This document shows positions 1 through 38,852 of a stretch of 64,000 nt of DNA, in pieces (position 1 is the stretch's first letter; every line of letters starts with the position of its first letter). This DNA comes from Paragorgia papillata. Taxonomy: Eukaryota > Cnidaria > Anthozoa > Scleralcyonacea > Coralliidae. The position numbers and the translations under genes were made by a program. Location: contig JAWNZC010000470.1 of the NCBI GenBank assembly GCA_035771165.1, forward strand, positions 3,696,501 through 3,760,500, written 5' to 3'. Below the pieces are notes generated by a model. The model saw only the letters and a program-made list of their open reading frames with translations. It had not been told where the DNA came from and ran no database searches.

Positions 1-470
1 GTTCTACAGCGGATTTTGACGGTTGACATTTTCCAATCTCGTACCCAGGCTCTTGCTGCACAAAATAAACAAAGATGGCGACCATAATTTGGAATAAAGG
101 AGAATAATTCGTTCAAATTTGAAGCTAATTATTCCTTATTGTTGTCAAGTAAAGCACCTGCAAGAAAACTAGAAGATTCTTAGTGCTTTTAGTAAACTTT
201 TTCGAGCAGTGGTAGAAGAAGCAAAGCGTTTTTTAAACAACCAAAATATACAAGGAGTGGACACTGCCTTGAACATTTTTTTCATGTATATTATTAATAA
301 GTAATAGCATGGTTTTTCGTGCAATTTGGAAAAACATGCCCTCGTCCTTCGGACTTGTGCCATTTTGATAGTCTTTGAAAAACTCACTCGTGCATGTTTT
401 TTCCAAATAGCACTCGAAACCATGCTATTACCTACACTAATACAAAATAAAAAAACCCACAAGTCTAAGA
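1..470 (+). repeat. Dispersed repeat family A, copy 1
   Basis: Closely matches 60473-60965 in the same orientation, including the shared words AAACTAGAAGATTCTTAG and GAAGCAAAGCG. It may start left of the window. Its last part, ~300-432, is a hairpin: GTAATAGCATGG pairs with CCATGCTATTAC. No coding frame is convincing. Confidence 0.8.
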
Positions 471-529
471 AATTAAAAATAGATTTCGCTTGAAATAGCT
501 AAGTTAACCCTTTCCCGTCGGTGGATTTT

Positions 530-600
530 TCCTGTGGCTCTGATGAGTAAAATTGTCTGGCGTTAGCCAGATTAAAATAGATAATACTAGAAAACCAGAT
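530..600. repeat. Diverged fragment of the CCTGTCCGA palindromic MITE family
   Basis: Contains TAAAATTGTCTGGCGTTAGC followed by CAGATTAAAATA, the core of the elements at 17855-17955 and 20320-20491, but the ends are diverged. Confidence 0.5.
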
Positions 601-965
601 GCTGCCTTGAAAAAGTTAATTATTTCATTAAATTTATTTTGTAATTACTATTTCCAATATAATTTTATATTGTAATTATTCAACAAATATGTGATGCGCC
701 ATTTGACATCTTTACGGAAATCGCACAAAATAAATATTAAATTATTATTTAATCTCATAAAAGCCTTGGGCTCAAAATTTTGTCATGATTTGTGCTTTCC
801 AAAGTTGTTTTCTTTTTTCTTCAGACTTCCTGGCCAGTACAAAATAGGCAAAAGAAGCTAAAGAAGAAGGAAAACATTTGTTTGGAAAGATACGTCGAAA
901 AATAAAAACCCGATTGAAATTGAAATTGTCATTGCACATTCATTCGGTGTATTTCAAACCTATTT

Positions 966-1066
966 TTAAGTTAGACTACGTTTACACGGTACCGTGTAAA
1001 CAGGCGGAACCGTACTAATTCGAGACCGCTTCCGAATTCGTCCGGTACCGTGTAAACGGGGTCTCA
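966..1066. repeat. Small inverted-repeat element (GTTTACACGGTACCGTGTAAAC type)
   Basis: GTTTACACGGTACCGTGTAAAC-like palindromes occur at both ends, and the right end reads GTGTAAACGGGGTCT, like the ACCCCGTTTACAC elements at 5252 and 30388. Probably a diverged MITE of that group. Confidence 0.5.
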
Positions 1067-1390
1067 AAGTGTTAATAAAATTAAATTAAATTAAAAAAAA
1101 AAAAAAAAGAATAAAAATAAATAATAATTATTGTAGGACAGCAAACTCAAGTGAAGAATAATGATATTAGATGCTACTCGATCTAAAGGCTAGTTTCCAC
1201 TCAGGAAAATCTTCCGTAGGATAGGAACGGACAGGAAAGTTTCCTTTGTGTTAAAGTCATTAGTTCCAACCGAGAGCTCACAAGACAAAGAAAACTTCCC
1301 TGTCCGTTCCTGTCCGGAGGAAAATTTTCCTGAGTGGAAACTAGCCTTAAGTGACAACCATATAACGGGTAAGTAAAGAAAACTCTACTC

Positions 1391-1463
1391 GACCGCCGTT
1401 GGGATTCGAACCCGCAACTTCGGTTTATTAGTCCGAAGTTCTACCGACTGAGCTAACATGGTC
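1391..1463 (-). tRNA. tRNA-Ile(AAT)-like sequence, probably a pseudo-tRNA or SINE head
   Basis: The minus strand has an A-box-like TTAGCTCAGTCGGTAGAAC, an anticodon loop CTAATAA that would place AAT at 34-36, and a B box GGGTTCGAATCCC. The acceptor stem has two mismatches, the D stem has one and the T stem pairs only in part, so a functional tRNA is doubtful; a tRNA-derived SINE or pseudogene is more likely. Confidence 0.4.
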
Positions 1464-1733
1464 AAGTTCGGAGTAGGTCGTGGAATGATAACATTTCGGA
1501 ACTAAAGTCTAGTTTCTTCAGTTTCTTCAAGGTAACATCTAATATTATTTTTCTCCACCTGAGTTCGCTATCCCACAATAATTATTCTTTCATACTTTTT
1601 ATAAAGAAATATTTTAGATGTATGCACTGTAAGCAAATTTTGTCAGCTCAGACTTTTGTGAAAACCAAATCGTGCTACAAAATTTCTCATGTAGCCAACC
1701 CCTTATTAAGACACGATGTAAATAGTTAGCTTA

Positions 1734-29022
<27,289 letters not shown>

Positions 29023-30150
29023 GATGGCCAGTGTTCAGCCGACTCCGTACCATAAGCCGTGATATATACGAAAAGAAATCTTATGAGCATCTGACATACG
29101 TGTGATATATATGTATATTTGAGTGTATATACATAGTATATTTATATACATCAGTATACATATATGCCTACCCACAAAGCATCAACGCATCAGGGATTAA
29201 GGAACTTGACTGTCGTTGTTTAGTCAGCACACAGCGTACGTAAACTGCAATATTATATCGATCTGTCAAATGCCGAACAATGCTTTAATTATCTCACACA
29301 TACAAATCGTCTCGAATGGCGTTAATCGTACGGTAATTGACTGTGATTAAGTCGATTAATTAGAACAATACATTCAAATTATTTGTAGTAATCCTTTTTA
29401 GGTGCAGGCAGGAAACAGATACGAGGCCGGCATGAGAATTTTACAACCTGCAAAAATGCCAAGTTTAACGCAAAATCTTTTCCAAAGGAGCGCTTGTAGC
29501 ACGTTGTCATTCAACAAGTCGTTAAGTTACTTTACTTAGATAATGATTAAGCCAATAAAATTTGACATACGCACGTAACATATCTGAGGACTCTTCACTT
29601 TACCCTTGACCACGGCCTTGACCGACATTATTTAGTCTTTAGCGCTATCTGTTCTAACCACACCAAAACACACACTTGATAAGCATAAGATTATATTCTA
29701 TTCCGGATACCAATCTACAGTTTCAGGTAACCACACGAACGGCTCAGGAAAATTGCAGTTTAGATTGCGACACAACAAATCGTTTTTGAAACAGCTGTAA
29801 AATTATGTGACTTTGCTTTGTATTACTTCCGCGTTCACTTTATTTTACTTCACTCTACTTCACATTAGGCCACATTACTTCCCTTGATTATACTTTTATT
29901 CTGTTTTGATTAAATATAAATGATATCACACATAAACATCATGACGACTTGCCGGGAGCTAAAAAAAATGGTATTTCCCAAAAGTGTGAGCTCGAATATC
30001 TCACTCGAGTAAATAATATTCGGCCGAATCTGGCAGTGTAAAAAGATTGTAAATTTTTTTCTCGGTAAAACAAGCATGAATAGAAAAAGATAAATGCACT
30101 ACAACATTTTGAGTTGATGGCAAATCTGTCAATCACTCATTGCAAAAAAT
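29023..30150. other. Upstream flank of the ECM gene
   Basis: The sequence 5' of the first recognised minus-strand exon contains alternating TATA/CATATA tracts at ~29105-29165, which could include a promoter, but no element can be assigned. No gene or bounded repeat is visible further to ~30150. Confidence 0.4.
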
Positions 30151-30154
30151 TATT

Positions 30155-30380
30155 TCATATCCCGGTACCGGGCTGATTTTAAGTCACGAAAATCTTATTA
30201 CACTATATTTGTGAAAGGCATGCAGAATGATATAACAAAGCAGCATTTCCTTCGTTTTTCTGTAAGTATAGCACACATATTATAATTCTTTTAGGGTATA
30301 TTCTAATTCTTTTTTGCAGTCATAGAAAGATTTTCGTGACTTAAAATCAGCCTGGTAATAGCCCGCCTCATTTGAACAGC
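30155..30380. mobile_element. Family G inverted-repeat element, copy 1
   Basis: CCGGGCTGATTTTAAGTCAC-GAAAATCTTA near the left pairs with AGATTTTCGTGACTTAAAAT-CAGCC near the right; the right end is GCCCGCCTCATTTGAACAGC. Related copies lie at 6500-6600, 46470-46860 and 47540-47650. Confidence 0.65.
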
Positions 30381-30387
30381 CCCTTAG

Positions 30388-30496
30388 ACCCCGTTTACAC
30401 GATGCCGGTACATTTGAAAACGGAACAAAATCATACCGTTTAGCCTTGCGTTTACACGATACCGGCACAAAAATGACTTGAAAACGTAAACGGGGT
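30388..30496. mobile_element. 109-bp MITE with ACCCCGTTTACACG ends and CTTAG duplication
   Basis: The ends ACCCCGTTTACACGATGCCG and AACGTAAACGGGGT are flanked by CTTAG at 30383-30387 and 30497-30501. It has the same terminus as the larger element at 5252-5694. It landed directly against the end of a family G element. Confidence 0.85.
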
Positions 30497-30671
30497 CTTA
30501 GTGTAAACGAACTTGTATGCTTTATTCTGCATGATTGACTATACGCTATTCGTGCTATGAGCTAAAGATTTTTGTTGAACAAACATTCCGGGTGTAAGAA
30601 AATATATACATTTGACATTTACCGGTCCAAACGGAGGCCGAGTTGAAAAACTGCAACATCATCAAAGTCTT

Positions 30672-30770
30672 TAACTCTTTCCTGTCCGAATTGGTCTTTC
30701 GTATTTCTGGCTAACGCCAGACGATTTTATTCACCTCACTAAGGAAGATCTCGGACAAGAATGAGTTAAT
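30672..30770. mobile_element. CCTGTCCGA-family MITE, single copy
   Basis: Ends AACTCTTTCCTGTCCGAATT and CTCGGACAAGAATGAGTT; interior CTGGCTAACGCCAGACGA. Opposite in orientation to 17855-17955. Confidence 0.75.
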
Positions 30771-30807
30771 TTCTGTTGAAATCAAACCCACATTTATACC
30801 ACCATTA

Positions 30808-31031
30808 AGCCCTAATCAAACGAGAACGCAAGTCATCGCCAGTTGGCAGTCACGCTATCTCAGCCAGCCGCTCTGAATAGTTGCCCGAAAATATCACGTG
30901 CCGTGACAAAGTTAAAACTTGTTTAAAACACTCATGAAACCTTTATTTTGTTAATTTGGGTGTTCAAACGACCGCCACAGAAATTCTGACTGCCAACTTG
31001 CGATGACTTGCGTTCTCGTTTGATTAGGGCT
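30808..31031. mobile_element. Harbinger-type MITE, copy 1 (TTA duplication)
   Basis: This 224-bp element has terminal inverted repeats AGCCCTAATCAAACGAGAAC and GTTCTCGTTTGATTAGGGCT, flanked by TTA on both sides. A three-base TWA duplication is typical of PIF/Harbinger elements. Two further copies lie at 41954-42182 and 45611-45844. Confidence 0.88.
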
Positions 31032-33040
31032 TTATAGTCCCATTTACACAGTAGTAGCAGTTCCAGACGAATTTAGAACCGTACCGAAACTGATTTTCAC
31101 GGTCACATCTGTTTTCATGTATACTTTTTTTGGTCTGCGCGGTTCTGAGTTCGTTTGGTACCGTGGCGTGTAAACCATTTATGATCGAAGTACTCGCAAC
31201 GACAACTCCGTGACTCAGTAATCAGAGAACTAGCATTCGGCATTAGCTGTAGTTGCATATTCATGAAAATAATATTATATTTTATTATATAAAATAGAGT
31301 GTTTTATTGATGTTTACGCCACTAATAAAAATAGGCACGCCCAGGCGTGCATGTATCTACTGCGTTTAATGCCTATAGCTACTATGGTAAAAACAATGAT
31401 GCAACTGTGTACATGTAAACAATCTTGTATTCAGAGCTGAACAAGATTCTTGACAAAATTGATGGAATTGTATAGTTGTAACAACCTTCGTATTCAGATC
31501 TAGATTGTAGAGCTGAATAAGAGTTTTGACAAAATTGTCTATGCTCAGAGGCCATGCTGTGTTTTAACTTTAAAAAAATGAACTCACTCAACTCGGAGTA
31601 AAGCCAGTAAGATGCAGGATGCAATATATTTTAAGTTTTTGAACTGGCAGGATGATTTAGCATACAATCTGAATGATCATCTGAAAACAGTTAATCTACT
31701 ACTATACCATTAATATCATACTGGCATAACTTGAAAGATCTTATCTATTTTAAATGTAATACAGGTAACTATAATATTCCTATTAATAGTTTTGTGCAAC
31801 TCAATAATTCAGTTAGAATCACTAGAAACAGTTCAGAACTAGATGTACTAGTTTCTAAGTGCAGAACTAAACTTTTTTAAGCTAGTTAATACTTCAACTG
31901 TATATTTAAACTTCAGAGTAGTCTAATCCACCTCAGTTAATCAGTTTAAAACTCAACTTTCTAATCACTACATTAATGCTGTAATTATTAGTTAATGCTT
32001 ACAACATCAATACAACCCCCCAGGGAGAAAGTTCCACCTCTTAGACCCTGACTATATACAACACCCACTGTTTTTTTGCTATATGCTTTTTAGTTTAACA
32101 ACTTGCATGTGGGACAGAGATGTCCCCTAGGCTTCAGGATAATCCTGAATTGTAGACACTTTAAATTGACAATTCAGGATAATCCTGTTCACAAATATGA
32201 AGTATCCACCACATTCAGCCTTCAATCTGATCTTCCTCGGCCCACTCCCACCTCTTTGCTCGCGCGTTATAGAGACCTCCACAGTGTCTTGTTAACAATT
32301 AGACAATGGTTTCAACTGCCAACAATGGTCCCGTACAGTTTTAAATTAGATTTGGAAAGTCCAGAAACCAAAATATTCACTTCTTGCTTGTATAATAAAG
32401 CAAATATGTTGTAGTGTAGACGCTTCTTACTAAACACGGTCATTAACTGATTTGATAAACTTGTTAAGATCGAGAATGTCTTGTTATTTGTACGATTTGG
32501 TTATTCTTGAGTGCCTAAATAGTTCACTGAATAGTTTTACATAACAGTGACTGTACTATGCCCCCCCCGGTGGCCGGTACAGTGTGAGTCACTCATCAAA
32601 ATATTCCAAAATTATTGGTGTCACGTGACCAGCCTTTGCCAGGGTCTTCTCCTCGCGCCATTTTGAAAGCAGAGAAGGCCCTGGATACGAGGTTGGGTTT
32701 ATACTTAAGAAATAGAAAATGGCCACCCATGTTTATATAGGTGAGGGTTTACATAAGTACTTTAATTCAAATTCTCCCAAACTCACTCGAGTGTTTGCAT
32801 CAGGTTATATAAACACAGGGCATCCATTTTCTATTTCTTTTATGAAATAAGACAAAGAAATGTGCCATGACATCACAACCGTGTTTGCATAGCCTGATAT
32901 AAACACGGTAATTGACCAATCACAGCGTGCGTAAGATGCAACCTATTTTATAATAAAAGATATTAGTATAAATTTACAAGTTTATAATGCAAATCCTCGA
33001 ATTTCATTGGCTATTGCAGGAGTTTATAATTAACAATTAG
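31032..33040. other. Intergenic AT-rich sequence
   Basis: Contains a possible diverged inverted-repeat element at ~31035-31180 (CCATTTACACAGTAG ... GGCGTGTAAACCATTT), a duplicated GAGCTGAA(C/T)AAGA segment near 31434/31511, and C-rich tract CCCCCCCCGG at ~32561. No gene recognised. Confidence 0.5.
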
Positions 33041-33771
33041 GCAACGAGGACGAGTTGTCTAATTGTTTTAGTATCAACCATTAACAACTTTTCTTTAACG
33101 TAAAGAAGTCTTATCAAACATTGTTCTAAATGTTCAGATAGTTTTACCTTTTTGTTTGCAGAAGTCTCCCCATACATAAATAATGCAGAGCAGTTCGATG
33201 GCGTATGGTAAACAATCGCTCACAAAACACAAGATTGTAACTACTTTGCTTCAAATTTGGTGTGGATATACTCCATAGGCATAAGCGAATTCATTTTCTT
33301 ATTCGAAAATGTCAAACTGAATATATTTCCATTACTTTCGACCCAATGTTTTCTTCACTCGTACAAAAATAAGCAGACGCCATGTTTGATTTTTTAGCCT
33401 AGTTTCCAGGTTTTGCTTGCGGCGTGAATATGCCGTGGCTTCTGATTGGTCAGAATAGGAGTATTCCAGCTATAAGAAGGTTTATCATTGGATAACGCTA
33501 CTGTGGTCAATCACCAATAGACCATGGTAGCTCAGCCAATCAAAAAGCCGGATTTGTAATAGACCATATATGAGTTGGTTGATACTAATTGGTGTTTATA
33601 TATATAGACTTCTGCAAACAAAAAGGTAAAACTATCTGAACATTTAGAACAATGTTTGATAAGAATTCTTTACGTTAAAGAAAAGTTGTTTATGGTTGAT
33701 AAACAATTAGACAACTCGTCCTCGTTTTCTATGAGCAGATAGTCAACTCGGCTTCGCCTCGTTGACTATTT

Positions 33772-33945
33772 AACAAATAGATTCCATTTTGCCGTTGTCT
33801 GTTCAGTTATAGATGCACAGATGACGTCACAACGTGGTAAGAACAAAAAAGTGGCAGTCGAGTGGGTCACTGATGTTCTTACCACGTTGTGACGTCTTCT
33901 GTGCATCTATAACTGAACAGACAACAAAAAATGGAATCTATTTGT
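33772..33945. repeat. Hairpin inside the large inverted duplication
   Basis: AAATAGATTCCATTTTG ... GACAACGG-type ends pair across, with TATAGATGCACAGA-GACGTCACAACGTGGTAAGAAC pairing GTTCTTACCACGTTGTGACG. The loop is about 35 bp. Confidence 0.8.
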
Positions 33946-34481
33946 TTTATACAATAAAAATTTAAAAGGTTTTTGTCGAAACTCTTGCCGGATTTTGGGG
34001 CATGAAGAAGGAAAAAAGCAAGTCGGCTGACGTGATATGACGTGACCATGCGTCTGATCATGGGCAACAACCAATGAAAAGACGCATAGCAACAAGGGCA
34101 TTGTATAACAGCTCTTAGTATCAACCAACTCGTGGTCTATTACAAATCCGCCTTGTGATTGGCTGAGCTACCATGGTCTATTGGTGATAGACCATAGTAG
34201 CGTTATCCAATGATAAACCTTCTTATAGCTGGAATACTCCTATTCTGACCAATCAGAAGCCACGGCATATTCACGCCGCAAGCAAAACCTGGAAACTAGG
34301 CTAAAAAATCAAACATGGCGTCTGCTAAAATTTTTGTACGAGTGAAGAAAACATTGGGTCGAAAGTAATGGAAATATATTCAGTTTGACATTTTCGAATA
34401 AGAAAATGAATTCGCTTATGCCTATGGAGTATATCTACACCAAATTTGAAGCAAAGTAGTTACAATCTTGTGTTTTGTGAG

Positions 34482-34844
34482 CAGTGGCGTAGCCAGGATT
34501 TTGAAAGGGGGGGAGCCGAAATCAAAATAAACTTTTAGGGGGGTCCGGGGGCATGCTCCCCCGGGAAATTTTGAAATCGAGAGTCGCTGAAATGCCATTT
34601 CCTGGCATTTGGAGGAAGATTTTACAGACTCTAAAGGTTAAAAAACGTCATATAAAATACTCAAAACACGCAAACGTCACATAGATACTCAAAATGCATA
34701 CACTCAGTAGATTGAATACACTGTTTACAGTTTATTTCCTGACACAATTCATATTGCATCAGTTTTGTAGTTACAGGTCTGTTGTTTTCTATCAAAAGGG
34801 GGGGAGCCGCGGCTCCCACAGCTCCCCCCCTGGCTACGCCACTG
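34482..34844. mobile_element. hAT-type MITE with perfect 8-bp target duplication
   Basis: Terminal inverted repeats CAGTGGCGTAGCCAGG and CCTGGCTACGCCACTG are flanked by TTTGTGAG at 34474-34481 and 34845-34852. Arm 1 of the surrounding inverted duplication shows the same region without this insert (near 33205-33225), so this is a natural empty-site comparison. Eight-base duplications are characteristic of hAT elements. Confidence 0.92.
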
Positions 34845-34969
34845 TTTGTGAGTGATAAGTGATTGTTTACCATACGCCATCGAACTGCTGGGGAGACTTC
34901 TGCAAACAAAAAGGTAAAACTATCTGAACATTTAGAACAATGTTTGATAAGACTTCTTTACGGTTGATA

Positions 34970-35560
34970 CTAAAACAATTAGACAACTTAAAAATAGAAA
35001 ACTCGGCCTCGTTGTCTAATTACTCGGGCTACCTGTGGTAGACGAGTCTAGGTTTCGGCTCCGTTATTATTTTTATTATTTTTTTGTCTATGTTTCGAAA
35101 TGGCAATCATTACGTCATCCCATCAGGCCTTGCGCGGCTGATGATGGGTGCTAAATGCTAATCTTCATGTTTTCTTTCTTCGCTTTCCTGAATCCTGATG
35201 TTTGATCAAGTTGTTTGAAGTCAAGTGTTCTTTCTTGGACGTGTTCAGTGTGTTCACAGACATAGCTATTTTTTAGTAATGTCGCTGGCAGGTATCTTGA
35301 TCTTATATACGTTTACAATCGCTGATTAAACATGATCGTGCTGTGTTGATATTTAACACCAGAAGGGACTCGACATATGAACGCTGTGTGGAAATACGTC
35401 AAATACAGGCAATCGTGTTTTGTGTATTGCGAATTGTGTTTTCTATCGGAGAATTAGATTGTGTTTTGACCAATGATGTTTAGACTTTTATAGGTAATTT
35501 AAGCTGCGAGTTTGCAATAGCCCGAGTGAACGCCTGACAAGGCGTCTTGTTGTTAAATAT
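34970..35560. repeat. Dispersed repeat family D, copy 1
   Basis: The ends ACTCGGGCTACC ... CTAGGTTTCGG and AATAGCCCGAGTGAACGCCTGAC match 54486-54893 in the opposite orientation. No coding frame seen. Confidence 0.65.
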
Positions 35561-36094
35561 AAACCTCTGGGATAAACCCAGTGGATAAACCAATGAAAGT
35601 CATTCTTTTAACGAAATTGACCAATGACAAAATGCGTAGTGTAGCACGAGCAATGATCATTAGAGCCAGCGGTTGTTCTGTTAAGCAACAATGGCGCCGA
35701 AATTATAACGGAGTGGGCAAGTGAAAGAAGAAATTGAACATTTAGGTGAAGCAATAAGTTCTACAGAAAAAAACCCCGGCTACAAAATGGTTAGAATGGA
35801 AATTATTAATGGTAAGATCGTTAATTGTTTATCTGTGTTCGTTTAAAACGAAATAACTGCAAACAAAACACATTTCAAAATTACCCTTCACCCTTGCTGT
35901 TGACAAGATTTCGTGATGTAAACTATATGCTAAAATGAATGTTTTTTTCAACTTTTTGTCACTTTTACAAATCAAATGAGTGGATCATGATGTATTATTT
36001 CAATAATGTAGATGAAAACCCATGCTAAATTATGCAAGAATACTTTACTTTTCCATCAGTTACTGTACAGGACCAAGGAGATGTCCAAAATGAC
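35561..36094. other. Intergenic sequence
   Basis: No gene, hairpin or tandem repeat recognised. A short G+C-richer segment near 35690 gives no significant frame. Confidence 0.4.
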
Positions 36095-36499
36095 CAGCGC
36101 CGGATTTAGGACTGTGGAGGCCCTTGGGCGGTCACTGACCAGCACAATATATCAATTCTATTTCTGAACAAGATAATTTTGCTTTACGAACTAATACACT
36201 TCGAAGTCACAATTCCCACACTGAATCAGGTTTACAATAACAACTTGTGACTTGTCAACTCCATCCATCAATTAATCTGTCATAATCATCATAGTATACA
36301 CTTTTAGAAGTGACCCTTATGATATCATCTTTTGTCTTGTTTTTGACTCATATTTTGGGCTCTCAAGATTTTTTTCATTTCAACACCTATTTTTTCAACT
36401 TTCAAGACATTTGTGTGGAGGCCCCCCCCCCCTTTAAACATTATTTTGTGGGGGGCCCTGGGCGACCGCCCAGTCTGCCCTGTCCTAAATCCGGCACTG
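36095..36499. mobile_element. hAT-type MITE with CAGCGCCGGATTTAGGAC ends
   Basis: The ends CAGCGCCGGATTTAGGAC and GTCCTAAATCCGGCACTG differ at one position. Flanks AAAATGAC (36087-36094) and GAAATGAC (36500-36507) form an 8-bp duplication with one mismatch. Interior C-rich and G-rich tracts pair near the right end. Confidence 0.85.
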
Positions 36500-36602
36500 G
36501 AAATGACTGTTGAACGTTTGTTGTTGGCAGTTAAAAAATGTATTAAACGAGCTTCAAAGAATACGTTATTGTCGAGAATTTATTTAACTTTTGTTGGTAA
36601 AT

Positions 36603-37630
36603 TTATGCTAAAACAATTAGACAACTCGCCCTCATTTTCTATAGAAAACTCAACCTCATCCCCAGGACCATTTGTGGGGGCTGGGCCAAGATGACGGCCA
36701 AAAACAAAATGGTTGGAACAAATGGCCCTGGCATAGGCTGCAAAAAATGAGCCATATTTTGACGCATTTTTGACTCGGACCCAGTCTTCACTAAGTTTAT
36801 CGCGCCTAGTCAGGCTCAATTTTTTCTGAATATTTAGTTCAGCTTGACTGACCCAAACTGAAAACAATCAAAACATTCATTTTCAAATACATTGTCGAAT
36901 TATTAAAATAAATACACTTTTAATAAATATCTGTAAATGCTTATAAATTATTTATCATTTGCTTCACTGTTGTACCAAATTCACAAGAAACTGGATTGCC
37001 GTTGTCTGGCCGGGCCGCCTTGTTTTCGTGAGTTTTCGGTGGATTCAATTCAGCGTTTTGAAAAACATTTAGCCTTTGTTTAGTCGAGAATTCTTGTTTG
37101 AAAAAAGCCTGCTTCTCAATGGCCAAACACGTAAATTCTGCCCTGTGGTGTATTTTCCTTTCGCAGCCAAAATAGTTGACTTTGTTCAGCAAGTCTTTCG
37201 TTCCCCCGATTTAGAAAACACTCAAAATTGCCGTCCCATGGACTTCGTTGTATGGCAACCAGGGCACAGAGACAACACGACCCATCATTTCATATTCTTC
37301 CGACGTTTTTACGGGTGTTTCGCCAGCTTTCCTCACATTTTCATTCATTTTGAAGTTGTTTTTAACAGCCAGCAATTCTGGTATCACTTATTTAATATTA
37401 TTTGAGCCCAAAAACAAATGCCCGCAAGTTAGCCTGCCGCCCGCCTTGTTTCCACCAATAAGAATACCTAAAACATCCAATGTTATCTCGATCAATCAGA
37501 TGTGGTGATAGCTCAGCCTGTGCCAGGGCCATTTGTTCTTGGCCGCCATCTTGGCCCAGCCCCCACAAATGGCCCTGGGGACGAGGTTGTAGAAAACTTT
37601 CGGTCTCGTTGTCTAATTAATTATTAACCG
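36603..37630. mobile_element. ~1-kb inverted-repeat element with GACAACTCG ends
   Basis: AACAATTAGACAACTCGCCC ... CCATTTGTGGGGGCTGGGCC at the left mirrors GGCCCAGCCCCCACAAATGG ... TCGTTGTCTAATTA at the right. No transposase frame was identified in the interior, which looks non-coding. Confidence 0.8.
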
Positions 37631-37684
37631 TGAAGTAGGACTGTTACGACTGTACGGGGAAAATATCAGGTCAACCCGTCTACG

Positions 37685-37982
37685 AATAAACCCCTGTTAG
37701 CGTTTACACGATGTTGGGTCAACCCGGTCGACCCGGGTTGGAGAGGTGCGACGGTGCGGAACTTTGGTCAATTATTTCATGTAAACACGGGTTGACTTGA
37801 CCCGGGCTCGTGTAAAGTGTTGGCAATATGACAATATCATAATTTGTGTTGAGAAAAGCTGACCCGGGTCGGGGGAAAAAGCAGCCAACCCGGGTTCATG
37901 TAAACACAAAAAAAGAATAACCAGGGATAGCGAGCTGACCCGGGCTGGCACTCAACCCAGGCTCGTGTAAAGGCCCCCTTAA
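37685..37982. mobile_element. GACCCGGGT-rich inverted-repeat element
   Basis: Starts GTTTACACGATGTTGGGTCA and ends GGCTCGTGTAAAGGCCCC. Internally, CCCGGGTTG and CAACCCGGG occur repeatedly with GTGTAAAC/GTTTACAC motifs. Likely a MITE of the 'TTTACACG' group. Confidence 0.65.
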
Positions 37983-38019
37983 ACCGACATTACAAAGTTT
38001 GATCTTACGTACAGTTGCT

Positions 38020-38378
38020 TAAAAACCGGCTGAGAAACTTGGATCGATGTTAACCAAGGTCGAAGATAGAGTACCAATGGAGAAACAACCTGGCATTGTC
38101 TATACCATTGGCATGTTCAATATATTGGTCAGAAACAGGCATTGGAAACTCAAAAGCGAGAACATATTAGAAGTGTTACGCAAAGAAATACCGAGCAATC
38201 ACTGATTGCCGAACATATAAAGACAATAGGACATAATGTCGATTGGGAAAACATGCGATCAATTGTGAAAGAAAGTAGATGGTGTCAAAGAAGGTGGAGT
38301 GAAGCGTGTATAATTTCAAAGATTGCACGAGGGAGCTATATAGCTAACCAATCGAGATTGTGGGAGAACGTTACCTGA
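38020..38378 (+). pseudogene. Penelope-like retroelement, C-terminal GIY-YIG fragment, frameshifted
   Basis: Two overlapping frames together read as the end of a Penelope-like element polyprotein. The first gives KVEDRVPMEKQPGIVYTI. After a shift near 38105-38125 the second gives VQYIGQKQALETQKREHIRS, then IAEHIKTIGHNVDWENM and a terminal RRWSEACIISK-type segment. This resembles the linker and GIY-YIG endonuclease, which nicks target DNA for reverse transcription. The frameshift and loss of everything upstream, including the reverse transcriptase, mark it as dead. A candidate terminal-repeat motif lies at ~38610-38660. Confidence 0.75.
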
Positions 38379-38852
38379 TGTTTACCGTTATTAATTAAAA
38401 AGTTTTAGTATTGTTTTAAACTATTTTATTGATTTTTTAATATTCAAAATAATTAATTACTACAAAAACATCTTCACTTGTCTAACTTTTTTAAAAATTC
38501 TTATTGTCTGTATGATAATTTTATTCTGTTTTGAAAATATTTTAATAGTATTGTTATTAGGATCTTGTTGTATACTTATAAAAGCTCCGGGGTTTTATAC
38601 TATATCTTAGTCTTTCTGCTCTGACGATGAACGCTTAGTTCGAAAGCTCGGTCATTCTTTTTAATTTTAATTTTACTTTTATTTTAAAGTATTTTTATAA
38701 AAAATCTGTAACTAGCAGAAACAAACTGTGTTATAATGAGCAAATATAATATTTACAGTTCAATTTATTGTAGGGTAATTAAACGCGAAGAAAACCGTAC
38801 ATTTGTCAGCTAAATACTGCGGAGTAAATACGGACTTTCCCGCGTTTACCCA

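Larger units (their letters stand above)
33058..34986. repeat. Large inverted duplication, arms ~540 bp, with nested elements
   Basis: Arm 1 (33058-33595) and arm 2 (about 34110-34986) are reverse complements over most of their length, for example TCGACCCAATGTTTTCTTCA / TGAAGAAAACATTGGGTCGA and GCGTGAATATGCCGTGGCTT / AAGCCACGGCATATTCACGC. Arm 2 is longer because of an inserted element at 34482-34844. The loop holds an extra copy of the terminus (33605-33700) and a hairpin at 33772-33945. The termini contain AACAATTAGACAACTCG motifs that recur at 36611, 37609 and 61850. Confidence 0.88.

Noticed and set aside
36310..36694. Plus-strand ORFs around the hAT-type MITE
   Set aside because: They run across MITE termini and C-runs; no protein-like composition.
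37076..37508. Plus-strand ORFs of ~109 and 86 residues
   Set aside because: Inside the 1-kb inverted-repeat element, overlapping in different frames, no recognisable domain or transposase motif.
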